Source: an uncultured Bacteroidota bacterium
Lineage (GTDB): Bacteria; Bacteroidota; Bacteroidia; Chitinophagales; Chitinophagaceae
Length of the DNA stretch: 7,827 nucleotides
Assembly (NCBI GenBank): GCA_903851455.1
Contig: CAINOM010000261.1
Coordinates: 1 to 7,827 of the forward strand
Reading direction: 5' to 3'
Under the pieces are notes generated by a model. It ran no database searches. It was not told the origin of the DNA and worked only from the letters and a program-made list of their open reading frames with translations. Positions 1 through 6,426 of this stretch are shown here, one piece after another. Position numbers and translations under genes: made by a program. How positions within the stretch are numbered: the stretch's first letter is position 1; each line of letters opens with the position of its first letter.

Positions 1-239
1 ATGTGGTGATGATAAAAAAGGACGACAGTTTCTTTGTCTATCAGAATCTAAATTCAGCACTGGTGAAAAAAGGGAATGAAGTAACGAAGGGGACCAAAAT
101 AGGCTTGCTGTCTAATGGCCCTGAAGATCTTGTCTACAAGCTGGGTTTCCAGATGTGGACCCTGTCGGACAATACTTCTACAAAAATAGAACCTGAAAAT
201 ATCATTGATTATCTTGCAGCAACCGATAGCCGGAAATAG
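1..239 (+). CDS. C-terminal part of a degenerate M23/LytM-like peptidase domain protein (5' truncated by window)
   Basis: The reading frame is open to the left edge, so the gene starts outside the window; the GTG at position 3 is not taken as a start. The visible 78 residues follow the end of the M23 (lysostaphin/LytM) fold: a strand VVMIKKDDSFFVYQNL, the turn VKKGNEVTKGTKIGLL that matches the usual VkkGdkVkkGqkIG segment, and a final strand YKLGFQMW where active members have HLHFEhw. Counting from the GTG, YQNL (13-16) stands where active enzymes have YxHL, and KLGFQ (46-50) stands where they have HLHFE. The histidines expected there are therefore absent. M23 enzymes cut peptidoglycan cross-links; a copy without zinc ligands would more likely bind the wall or activate a partner, as EnvC and NlpD do. 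It ends 37 bp before the next gene on the same strand. The family call is fairly secure for so short a fragment; inactivity is inferred from the fragment alone. Confidence 0.6.
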   Translation, partial: VVMIKKDDSFFVYQNLNSALVKKGNEVTKGTKIGLLSNGPEDLVYKLGFQMWTLSDNTSTKIEPENIIDYLAATDSRK

Positions 240-276
240 GACTCCAGGGAATCAACCGACCCTTATATCTTCCCTT

Positions 277-2097
277 ATGTCGAAACCCTGTCTTTACTTC
301 CTTATTTTTTTTTGCCTTACGGCTTTAAGCATGCCCGCCCTGGCCCAACGCTGGCTGTGGGGAAAACAAATCCATAACACACCCTTTGTTGTTAATTCTC
401 ACGGTGGCTATGTAGCGACCGATACGGCCGGAAACGTATACACAGCTGGCTGCCTCGGATCGTATGTGAACGACAGCAACCGCATAGAACTGGGTGGGGT
501 AACCAGCCACTTCGGTACACACAGCATTACAGATTCTGTTTCCGGGCCCTATTATTTTGGGCAGGCGATAATAACAAAGGCTGACGCAAATGGTGTTTTT
601 CAATGGGCAGTTGGGACACAGTATTTTGACGCCGGTATTGGCAGTATTGCAGCAGATGCGAACGGCAATCTGTACGTGATGGGAGTGTATAACAATACCG
701 GCACAATAGGCGGCCTTCCCCTTACGATACCATCCTCTGTTGTCTCAGCAGGCAATGGCATGTATTTCCTGGCAAAGATAAGTACTGCCGGAAACGTGCT
801 GTGGGCGAAAAATATTGCACTTACCGCAGCAGAAGAAGGTGTAACACTGGTAAATGATACCTCGTATTTCGATGAGTTTCATCCCTATGGCGGAATTGCT
901 CTTGACGGTGGTGGCAACTGTTATATGACGGGACTATTCATAGACCCAACGATAACGATTGGTACGTACACACTAACCAATAAAGACCCGTCCGGCTTTA
1001 CAACGGATATGTTCGTTGCTAAGTTCGATCCCTCGGGTACGGCTATGTGGGCAAAAAAATACGGCAGTAACGGCTCTGACATACCAATAACGCCGGCGGT
1101 CACAAAAAATGGAAATACCTATTTGGCAGGCAGCTATCACGGAGACTCATCGATCTCCTTCGGAGCAACAACGTTGCATCATGCAGCGAGCCTTGGTAAT
1201 TTCATTGTGCAGCTTGATAATTCGGGAAACGCGATCTGGGCAACGAGCCCCGATTCAGAAGCATCTATTACCTCGATGGCGACAGACACCCCCGGGAATG
1301 TTTATATAACCGGCGCATATTATACTGACTCTATAAATTTCGGATCGGGGGAACTGGTAAACTATTCTCAAAACATCCGGCATGGCGATGTCTTTCTTGT
1401 CAGGTACGAATCTTCAGGCAGCATCGCCTGGGCCGTGGACGGTGGCGGGCCCTATTCTGCAGGGTCTTCGTCTGTCACTACCGACCAATGTGGCAACGTA
1501 TTTCTTGCCGGGAACATTGCCAACAATGATGCGTGCACAATTTATTTTCATGGGGTGGCTCTGAATGTTCCGGCACCGGTGCTGCAACCTATGTTCATTG
1601 CCGCCTTCGATCAGGGTGGCAATTATACTACAGGAGTGGCATTGCCAGATGGTGGATATGGTGGAATAACGCCGCTGGGTATTACCGCTGATAACAGAGG
1701 CAACCTGCTTGCAAGTGGCGAATGGTCATCAGGGAATTTCGTGTTTGGCAGCGATAATATCGTAGCTGATTCCGGTGAGCGATTTATGTTTATTGCAAAG
1801 CTGCAGTATGATTCAACCGGTTGCTTACCTTACGCCGGTGAAGAGGTAACACCTGTACCGGAACTCACTGCAGATATATTGCTCTTTCCCAACCCGGCCC
1901 AAACCCAGATCACTATTGCCTCAAACCATCAGCCTATCAACCAGGTAACTATTACAAACCTCCTTGGACAGGAGGTTAAAACTTATTCTGGAAATCACAA
2001 CAGGATGCTGCTGTCTATTAGTGTGGAAGACTTGCCGTCGGGAATTTACCTGGTGAAGATAAATGGCACCGAGACCAGGAAACTCGTAAAAGAATGA
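277..2097 (+). CDS. Secreted SBBP-type seven-bladed beta-propeller protein with T9SS type A sorting domain
   Basis: 606 residues from the ATG at 277. This start is chosen because it opens directly onto a signal peptide (MSKPCLYFLIFFCLTALSMPALA, residues 1-23, cut after ALA). An in-frame TTG at 205 would overlap the previous gene and bury the signal. The body has seven copies of a D-x-x-G-N-x-Y-like motif at about residues 49, 127, 210, 276, 337, 403 and 473, mostly alternating with FxAKxDxxGNxxWA strands (for example 164-177, 246-259, 309-322). This is the pattern of SBBP/beta-propeller repeats, and seven copies fit one closed propeller. Residues 535-606 form a type A C-terminal sorting domain: LFPNPAQTQITI, NLLGQEV, LPSGIYLVKI and a terminal KLVKE. 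Proteins with this ending are exported by Sec, moved across the outer membrane by the type IX secretion system, and attached to the surface or released. No catalytic motif is visible, so the role (adhesion, binding or display) is unknown. The signal-peptide codons contain a run of nine T (305-313). Confidence 0.88.
   Translation: MSKPCLYFLIFFCLTALSMPALAQRWLWGKQIHNTPFVVNSHGGYVATDTAGNVYTAGCLGSYVNDSNRIELGGVTSHFGTHSITDSVSGPYYFGQAIITKADANGVFQWAVGTQYFDAGIGSIAADANGNLYVMGVYNNTGTIGGLPLTIPSSVVSAGNGMYFLAKISTAGNVLWAKNIALTAAEEGVTLVNDTSYFDEFHPYGGIALDGGGNCYMTGLFIDPTITIGTYTLTNKDPSGFTTDMFVAKFDPSGTAMWAKKYGSNGSDIPITPAVTKNGNTYLAGSYHGDSSISFGATTLHHAASLGNFIVQLDNSGNAIWATSPDSEASITSMATDTPGNVYITGAYYTDSINFGSGELVNYSQNIRHGDVFLVRYESSGSIAWAVDGGGPYSAGSSSVTTDQCGNVFLAGNIANNDACTIYFHGVALNVPAPVLQPMFIAAFDQGGNYTTGVALPDGGYGGITPLGITADNRGNLLASGEWSSGNFVFGSDNIVADSGERFMFIAKLQYDSTGCLPYAGEEVTPVPELTADILLFPNPAQTQITIASNHQPINQVTITNLLGQEVKTYSGNHNRMLLSISVEDLPSGIYLVKINGTETRKLVKE
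1879..2094 (+). other. T9SS type A C-terminal sorting domain (Por secretion tail)
   Basis: This codes for the last 72 residues of the propeller protein. Seen in order are the opening LLFPNPAQTQ, the strand NQVTITNLLGQEV, a short loop, the strand-turn LPSGIYLVKI and the basic end TRKLVKE. These match the known TIGR04183-type tail. In studied Bacteroidota the tail directs outer-membrane transit through the T9SS and is usually removed by the sortase PorU. Its presence implies that the genome encodes a T9SS elsewhere. Confidence 0.88.
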
Positions 2098-2144
2098 TGC
2101 AGATTTTGATTGGATTTAGCAGGCGGAACAACTCGCGGGCTTTA

Positions 2145-2175
2145 TTGTCGGCTGCGTGAATAAGTCGTAAATTTG
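2145..2175 (+). promoter_or_regulatory. Bacteroidota-type promoter of the adenine methyltransferase gene
   Basis: TTG at 2145-2147 and TAAATTTG at 2168-2175 are separated by 20 bp. This fits the Bacteroidota sigma-factor pattern TTG-N19-21-TAnnTTTG exactly. Transcription would begin near 2180-2182, leaving a leader of about 20 nt before the ATG at 2200. An inverted repeat, TTTGGT (2172-2177) and ACCAAA (2188-2193), overlaps the end of the minus-7 box and the predicted start point, so it could serve as an operator. That role is inferred. Confidence 0.6.
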
Positions 2176-2199
2176 GTAGCTAAATCCACCAAAATATAA

Positions 2200-3351
2200 A
2201 TGACAGATGCTCCGACCCAACCTAATGCGAAACTCACTCCAATTGTAAAATGGGCCGGAGGAAAAGAACAGGAGTTGAAATATATTCTTCCAAACATTCC
2301 TTCAGTTATTGAAAATTACTACGAGCCTTTTGTAGGTGGCGGCGCGGTGTGCATGGCCATTGAAGCTAACCGCTATTTCATAAATGACAGGTCTGAAGAA
2401 TTGACTTCTTTGTACAAAAGCGTCTCTGGTCAGCATAAAGCTTTGTTTTTTAAAGCAGTTGATGAGACCGCTCACCATTGGGACCAGCTTACAGATCTTG
2501 TGACTACGAATTACGACTTTCTCCTGGAAAGTTATAAAGCGTATTCCAACGGTAAAGTAAACGAAGATGCAATCAGGCAAACGCTTTCGGATTTTATAAC
2601 CCAGCGGGCTGATAGTTTTTCCGGGATGTTTTCCGGAATATTCAATTTCAACGCTCCGAATTTCTTAAAAGAACTCCAGATCAACCTTCTGCGGAAAGTG
2701 AAGCGGATGAAACAACTGGAGCACAGTAAACACTTGCTGCCAGACAAGGATATTGCCGATAATATGGAAACTGCGTTAAAGAGTGCATTCTATATGCACT
2801 TCCGGCACCTGCTAAACAATATGGCCGCATATAAGTTAAGTGCCCCGGTAAGATCTGCCGTTTTTCTCTTCATCAGGAACTTTGCCTACAGCGGTATGTT
2901 CCGGTACAATGCATCTGGCGAGTTTAATGTCCCTTATGGCGGTATTGGCTACAACAGGAAAAACCTCAGGAAAAAGGTTGATTATCTGAAGTCAAAGCCG
3001 CTTCAGAACAGGCTTGGTGCTACCACTATAGAAAACCTGGATTTTGAAACATTCCTTCAAAAATACAGGCCGGGAACGAACGACTTCATTTTTCTTGATC
3101 CACCGTACGACAGTGAGTTCAGCACTTATGCACAGAACGAATTTACCAGGCACGACCAGGCAAGGTTGGCCCGTTTTCTTATCAACGATTGTCGTGCCCA
3201 CTGGATGCTGCTGATAAAAAATACGGAATTGATGAGACAGCTTTATTTTAATAAAGGCTTAAACATCAAAACATTTGATAAGACCTACCTGGTGAGCTTC
3301 ATGAACAGGAATGATAAAAATGCGGAGCACCTATTAATAACTAACTACTAG
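2200..3351 (+). CDS. D12-class DNA adenine-N6 methyltransferase (Dam-like, orphan)
   Basis: 383 residues. This enzyme class transfers a methyl group from S-adenosylmethionine to N6 of adenine in a specific DNA sequence. Motif order is that of the alpha (Dam/DpnM) group: KWAGGK at 17-22 (motif X), EPFVGGG at 42-48 (motif I, SAM binding), an acidic IND at 61-63, the conserved GMFRYNASGEFNVPYGG at 232-248, and the catalytic DPPY at 300-303 (motif IV). E. coli Dam has 278 residues; here the distance from EPFVGGG to the GEFNVP motif is about 105 residues longer. The extra stretch (roughly 65-210) is rich in predicted helix, including QINLLRKVKRMKQLEHSK. No restriction endonuclease, specificity subunit or MutH lies beside it, so it looks solitary. 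It may act in epigenetic control, phage DNA modification, or as the remnant of a restriction-modification system. Target sequence cannot be read from the protein. It is preceded by its own promoter and followed by a 145-bp gap. Confidence 0.9.
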   Translation: MTDAPTQPNAKLTPIVKWAGGKEQELKYILPNIPSVIENYYEPFVGGGAVCMAIEANRYFINDRSEELTSLYKSVSGQHKALFFKAVDETAHHWDQLTDLVTTNYDFLLESYKAYSNGKVNEDAIRQTLSDFITQRADSFSGMFSGIFNFNAPNFLKELQINLLRKVKRMKQLEHSKHLLPDKDIADNMETALKSAFYMHFRHLLNNMAAYKLSAPVRSAVFLFIRNFAYSGMFRYNASGEFNVPYGGIGYNRKNLRKKVDYLKSKPLQNRLGATTIENLDFETFLQKYRPGTNDFIFLDPPYDSEFSTYAQNEFTRHDQARLARFLINDCRAHWMLLIKNTELMRQLYFNKGLNIKTFDKTYLVSFMNRNDKNAEHLLITNY

Positions 3352-3355
3352 CCAG

Positions 3356-3407
3356 TTACAGCGTTGGGGCTGAAAAGAGAATACGCGCAGCGTCCGAAAA
3401 GCTGTAA
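3356..3407. repeat. Inverted repeat TTACAGC/GCTGTAA downstream of the methyltransferase
   Basis: TTACAGC at 3356-3362 pairs perfectly with GCTGTAA at 3401-3407 across 38 bases. Inside are further short complements (GCTG 3369-3372 with CAGC 3388-3391, and ACGC-GCA-GCGT at 3383-3393, which are alternatives to each other). The right arm is followed by AAAAATTAAG, not a T run, so it is not a textbook terminator on the + strand. It may still mark the end of the methyltransferase transcript. The rest of the gap 3352-3496 holds only the weak promoter candidate noted separately. Confidence 0.3.
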
Positions 3408-3457
3408 AAATTAAGCTTTAATGCCTTTTCATAAATGCAAACTCCGTTTGTTTTTAT

Positions 3458-3465
3458 TATATTTA
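3458..3465 (+). promoter_or_regulatory. Weak minus-7 candidate for the TPR lipoprotein gene
   Basis: TATATTTA matches TAnnTTTG at five of its six fixed positions. It lies 31 bp before the ATG at 3497, which would give a leader of about 25 nt. No TTG lies 19-21 bp upstream, so the call is tentative. Confidence 0.28.
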
Positions 3466-3496
3466 TACCCCACCATTTTTACCTAAATTGGAAAAT

Positions 3497-4714
3497 ATGA
3501 AAAAGGCATTGTTTTTTATCGCTGGATTTGCAGCTATCGTCAGTTGCAAGAACGAAGGAAGCAAGATCTATGAGATAAACGGAACCGAAAAATATAATCA
3601 TCAAAACTATAAAGGAGCAATTGCCGACTACACTGAGGCCATAAAAATAGAACCCAATGATACCGTGGCCTACTACGGCCGCGCAAACGCAAAATTTGGA
3701 CTGCATGACTACAAAGGCGCCATAGCCGATTATACTAAGGTTCTGGATATGGATGCAAGGTATGCCCCGGCTTACGAAAGGAGAGGAGATGCGAAAGCTG
3801 CCATAGATGATGATTCGAACGCAGTTATAGATTACAGCCTGGCGATACAAATGAACCCCAAAGCCGCAGATGCTTATGTAAAGATGGGCAATGTAGTGGC
3901 GAAACAACAAAACGATACAGGGGCCATAAGCGATTACGGCAAAGCCATTGAAATAGATGCAAAAAACAGCGGGGCCTACTATGCAAGGGGTGTAGCGAAG
4001 AACAGGCTTGAGGACTACAAAGGCGCAATAGCCGACTATGCCAGGGCCATAGACCTGAATCCTAAAAATACTGATGCGTACTATCACCGCGGACTGGCAA
4101 GGTTTGACAATGGAGACTATGGTGGCGCGACAACGGACTTCTCAAAAGCGATAGAGCTGAACCCGGAGAATGCAAATGCCTACCTGAACCGTGGCCTTTC
4201 AAGAGCAAAAAACAGGGATTTTAAAGGTGCTTACGATGACTACAGCAAGGCAATAAGCATGGACCCGAAAAATGACGGCGCCTATGTAAGCCGGGGCAAC
4301 GCAAAACTTGCTGGCGGTGATAACAAGGGCGCGATAGATGATTACACGCAGGCGATTTCTATATCGCCAAAGCATGCGCAGGTATACTACAGCAGGGGCC
4401 TGGCCAAAAGTAAGCTGGGGGACAGTAATGGGGCCATCGCGGATTACGAACGTGCAGTAAGGGTAAACCCACGGCTGGCGGCAGCATATTACGAAAGTGC
4501 ACGGCTAAGGGTGGCAGTAGAAGATTACAAGGGAGCAATAGAAGACTACACACACATAATAGAAATAAGGCCTAACGATGCGGACGCCTACTACAACCGT
4601 GCAATGGAAAACTACCTGCTGGGCCATCGCGAAAATGTCTGCGCGGACCTGAAAAGAGCAAAGGAACTGGGCAATATGAACGCCTTTAAGAAGATAAAAG
4701 ACCTCTGCCAGTAA
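3497..4714 (+). CDS. TPR-repeat lipoprotein
   Basis: 405 residues from the ATG at 3497. An in-frame TTG three codons upstream (3488) is less likely, because the ATG opens directly on MKKALFFIAG. Residues 1-16 are a lipoprotein signal and IVSC (14-17) is a lipobox, so Cys17 should be acylated and the protein anchored to a membrane facing the periplasm or surface. The following KNEG has a Lys at +2 and Glu at +4, weakly like Bacteroidota surface-export signals. The rest is tandem tetratricopeptide repeats: a partial one at about 23-55, then ten units of exactly 34 residues from 56 to 395, the last one degenerate. The consensus is AYYxRGxAKxxxxDYKGAIADYxKAIxLNPKN. TPR arrays form a superhelical groove that binds other proteins; no enzymatic domain is present, so this is a scaffold or adaptor of unknown partner. 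The next gene follows 31 bp later on the same strand and may be co-transcribed. The class is certain; the function is unknown. Confidence 0.9.
   Translation: MKKALFFIAGFAAIVSCKNEGSKIYEINGTEKYNHQNYKGAIADYTEAIKIEPNDTVAYYGRANAKFGLHDYKGAIADYTKVLDMDARYAPAYERRGDAKAAIDDDSNAVIDYSLAIQMNPKAADAYVKMGNVVAKQQNDTGAISDYGKAIEIDAKNSGAYYARGVAKNRLEDYKGAIADYARAIDLNPKNTDAYYHRGLARFDNGDYGGATTDFSKAIELNPENANAYLNRGLSRAKNRDFKGAYDDYSKAISMDPKNDGAYVSRGNAKLAGGDNKGAIDDYTQAISISPKHAQVYYSRGLAKSKLGDSNGAIADYERAVRVNPRLAAAYYESARLRVAVEDYKGAIEDYTHIIEIRPNDADAYYNRAMENYLLGHRENVCADLKRAKELGNMNAFKKIKDLCQ
3662..4681 (+). repeat. Ten in-frame 102-bp TPR coding repeats
   Basis: Ten consecutive 102-bp units encode 34-residue TPRs with no insertions or deletions between them. 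Third codon positions differ widely between units, so the array is old and not a recent expansion. Units encoding YKGAIADY (for example near 3609, 3708 and 4014) are the most alike at the DNA level. The same composition creates long reading frames on the opposite strand that are not genes. Confidence 0.85.
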
Positions 4715-4745
4715 TCGATCCTGCCTGGTATAAACACTTAACAAA

Positions 4746-5180
4746 ATGAGAGATGACCTTGTTGTAACGGGGGTAACTGATGTAAATGCCAATGTTGCAA
4801 AAGTGTGGAATGCACTTACCAATCCGGCCATCATAAGGGAATATTTTTTCGGTGCAAATACCGTTACCGATTGGGAGGTGGGCAGCGAGATCGCCTTTGA
4901 GGGCGAGTATCAAGGTACGAAGTATCGCGACCATGGTGTGATACTCGAGAACGACCTCCACGAACGTATCAGCTATACTTACTGGAGCGGTTTCAACGGC
5001 CTGGCAGACGAACCCGAAAACTACAGTCTTGTAATTTATGCGCTAAAACCAAAAAGCGGCAACCTGACGGAACTCAGCTGGACCATGAAAGGATACGCCA
5101 CCGAAGCAGGCTACAACCATTCTAAAGACGGCATGCCTACGTTTATGGCGCAGATAAAAGGAATCATAGAGCGGCAGTAA
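4746..5180 (+). CDS. SRPBCC/AHSA1-like (START-fold) protein
   Basis: 144 residues, the usual size for a single-domain member. The family shows as an early VxATxxxVWNALTNPxxIxxYF-like helix entry (here DVNANVAKVWNALTNPAIIREYFF, about residues 11-34), then WEVGSEIAFEGEYQG and a strand DHGVILENDLHERISYTYW (about 62-80). It ends in an amphipathic helix (FMAQIKGIIERQ) that closes the hydrophobic cavity in this fold. Members bind small hydrophobic ligands or, in the eukaryotic AHA1 branch, stimulate Hsp90; bacterial single-domain copies mostly lack an assigned ligand. No signal peptide or membrane segment is seen, so it should be cytoplasmic. The ATG at 4746 is preceded by an A-rich stretch (AACAAA) and not by a clear Shine-Dalgarno sequence. 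The gene follows the TPR gene by 31 bp with no hairpin between them, suggesting one transcript, and converges with the next gene 11 bp away. Confidence 0.82.
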   Translation: MRDDLVVTGVTDVNANVAKVWNALTNPAIIREYFFGANTVTDWEVGSEIAFEGEYQGTKYRDHGVILENDLHERISYTYWSGFNGLADEPENYSLVIYALKPKSGNLTELSWTMKGYATEAGYNHSKDGMPTFMAQIKGIIERQ

Positions 5181-5191
5181 ATCAAGGCATG

Positions 5192-5776
5192 TTATTCATC
5201 GTTCAGCGCGCTTTCTATGGCCTTGCTGGGTATGATCCACAATATTGATACTGTTATGAAGAGGGCTGCAGCAACTGCCGGATGAACAAACAATGCGGCA
5301 GGAATGGATAATGCATACAATATCGCAGACCATACTCCCTTCTTATTGGTAGAGGCAATGGCCTTTGAGAGTTTTGTTTCTTCGGTATAGGTCTTACAGA
5401 TGAGGCTGCTGAGCAGGTTGAATGAAACACCACAAAGAATAAGCAGCCCACCGTAAACGGCGACGGTGACCCGGTCAAAATTGTTTACCCCCATCCAGCC
5501 CGTAGCAAATGGCACCAGCGACAACCAGAACAGCAGGTGCATATTAGCCCACATGATACTGCCATTCACTTTCTTTAGTGTGTGCATGATGTGGTGATGA
5601 TTGCCCCAGTAGATCCCAATAAAAACAAAGCTGAGTATATAGCTCCCGAATACAGGTAACAATGGCTTGATCACTGCCCAGCTAGTGCCTTCCGGAACCT
5701 TGAGCTCCAGTACCATAATGGTAATGATGATGGCGAATACACCATCGCTGAACGCTTCGAGCCTTGTTTTATTCAT
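5192..5776 (-). CDS. TMEM175-family (DUF1211) integral membrane protein, putative potassium channel
   Basis: 194 residues from the ATG at 5776. The family signature RLEAFSDGVFAI lies at residues 5-16 and opens the first membrane helix. Further hydrophobic segments follow: SYILSFVFIGIYWGNHHH, a segment around MHLLFWLSLVPFATGWM, VAVYGGLLILCGVSFNLL, and two near the end (WSAILYALSIPAALFV and AAALFITVSILWIIPS). This gives about six helices, the normal layout for a one-repeat bacterial TMEM175. Characterised members form potassium-permeable channels without the classic TVGYG filter. Another ATG ten codons upstream (5806) is possible. It is less likely because TATGTTTG on the - strand at 5800-5807, a perfect minus-7 box, covers it, and because family members usually begin a few residues before RLEAFSDG. 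The gene converges with the SRPBCC gene and diverges from purN. The family is secure; the transported ion is known only by analogy. Confidence 0.88.
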   Translation of the reverse strand: MNKTRLEAFSDGVFAIIITIMVLELKVPEGTSWAVIKPLLPVFGSYILSFVFIGIYWGNHHHIMHTLKKVNGSIMWANMHLLFWLSLVPFATGWMGVNNFDRVTVAVYGGLLILCGVSFNLLSSLICKTYTEETKLSKAIASTNKKGVWSAILYALSIPAALFVHPAVAAALFITVSILWIIPSKAIESALNDE

Positions 5777-5799
5777 TCGTTGTTCAATTAAGCGCTTAA

Positions 5800-5807
5800 C
5801 AAACATA
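5800..5807 (-). promoter_or_regulatory. Minus-7 box for the TMEM175-family gene
   Basis: On the - strand this reads TATGTTTG, matching TAnnTTTG at every fixed position. Transcription would start near 5794-5795, giving a leader of about 18 nt to the ATG at 5776 and excluding the upstream ATG at 5806. No TTG is seen at the expected upstream distance, so the support is the box, its spacing and the resulting protein start. Confidence 0.42.
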
Positions 5808-5828
5808 AGGTTTCCGCGTCACATTCGC

Positions 5829-5836
5829 TATTTTTG
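5829..5836 (+). promoter_or_regulatory. Minus-7 box for purN
   Basis: TATTTTTG, continuing as CA, is a perfect TAnnTTTG box. It lies 16 bp before the ATG at 5853, so the leader would be only about 10-12 nt. No TTG is found 19-21 bp upstream. The upstream part of this promoter would overlap the minus-7 box of the divergent gene at 5800-5807. Confidence 0.5.
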
Positions 5837-5852
5837 CAGCTTACTACAGTAT

Positions 5853-6413
5853 ATGCACTCACTCATCATTTTCGCATCAGGCGCCGGCAGCAACGCGGCT
5901 GCTATCATCGCTTATTTCAAACAAAACGGCAAAGCAAAAGTATCGCTGATAGTAAGCAATAAAGCCGATGCAGGTGTGCTGGATATAGCTAAGAAAGAAG
6001 AGATACCGTTCCTGATCATCGATAGGCAGACACTGCATGAAACCATGCTCATAGAACAGCTCACTGATCATAAACCATCTCTGATAGTGCTTGCGGGTTT
6101 TATGTGGAAGGTGCCTGCGGCGATAGTGCATGCTTTCCCCGGTAAGATCATCAACATACACCCGGCATTGCTGCCCGGATATGGCGGCAAGGGCATGTAT
6201 GGCCATCATGTACACCATGCTGTTGTAGCTGCAGGAGAAAGGGAATCAGGGATCACCATACACTATGTGAATGAGGTGTATGACGATGGCAATATCATCT
6301 TGCAGGCGCGCTGCCATGTGGATGAAAACGACAGTCCTGACGAATTAGCTTCTCGTATTCACAAACTGGAACACTTCTATTATCCGAGGACGATAGAGTT
6401 CTTGATTGAGTAA
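5853..6413 (+). CDS. purN: Phosphoribosylglycinamide formyltransferase (GAR transformylase, folate dependent)
   Basis: 186 residues. The enzyme moves the formyl group of 10-formyltetrahydrofolate onto glycinamide ribonucleotide, the third step of de novo purine synthesis, in the cytoplasm. Seen in order are the phosphate-binding loop SGAGSN (9-14), SNKADAGVLDIAKKEEIP (35-52), LAGFM (80-84), NIHPALLP (101-108) with the catalytic Asn101 and His103, and VYDDGNIILQA (142-152), where Asp144 aligns with the third catalytic residue of E. coli PurN. All three catalytic residues are present. The length is a little under E. coli PurN (212), as usual in Bacteroidota. The reading frame extends upstream to 5667, but that part runs through the divergent gene and lacks family similarity. 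The ATG at 5853 starts directly before the first strand and follows a good minus-7 box. It stands apart from any other purine gene in the window and converges with the ATPase gene 13 bp away. Confidence 0.93.
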   Translation: MHSLIIFASGAGSNAAAIIAYFKQNGKAKVSLIVSNKADAGVLDIAKKEEIPFLIIDRQTLHETMLIEQLTDHKPSLIVLAGFMWKVPAAIVHAFPGKIINIHPALLPGYGGKGMYGHHVHHAVVAAGERESGITIHYVNEVYDDGNIILQARCHVDENDSPDELASRIHKLEHFYYPRTIEFLIE

Positions 6414-6426
6414 GACGCTTTCTCCC

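Noticed and set aside
205..276. A 24-residue N-terminal extension of the propeller protein from a TTG at 205.
   Set aside because: It overlaps the preceding gene, is polar, and would place the signal peptide inside the protein.
3479..4087. A 202-codon open frame on the - strand opposite the TPR gene, plus shorter ones at 3825-4028 and 4359-4553.
   Set aside because: They lie inside a clear TPR lipoprotein gene; the repeated codon composition keeps the opposite strand open, and the translations show no family pattern.
5466..5477. TGACCCGGTCA inside the TMEM175-family gene as a further palindrome unit.
   Set aside because: The half-sites face the opposite way, the A/T-rich arm ends are missing, and it lies within coding sequence.
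5777..5806. The longer TMEM175-family start at 5806.
   Set aside because: A perfect minus-7 box covers that ATG and the family normally starts just before RLEAFSDG; kept as an alternative only.
5667..5852. A 62-residue upstream extension of purN.
   Set aside because: It runs through the divergent TMEM175-family gene and its promoter, and PurN proteins begin at the strand before SGxGSN.
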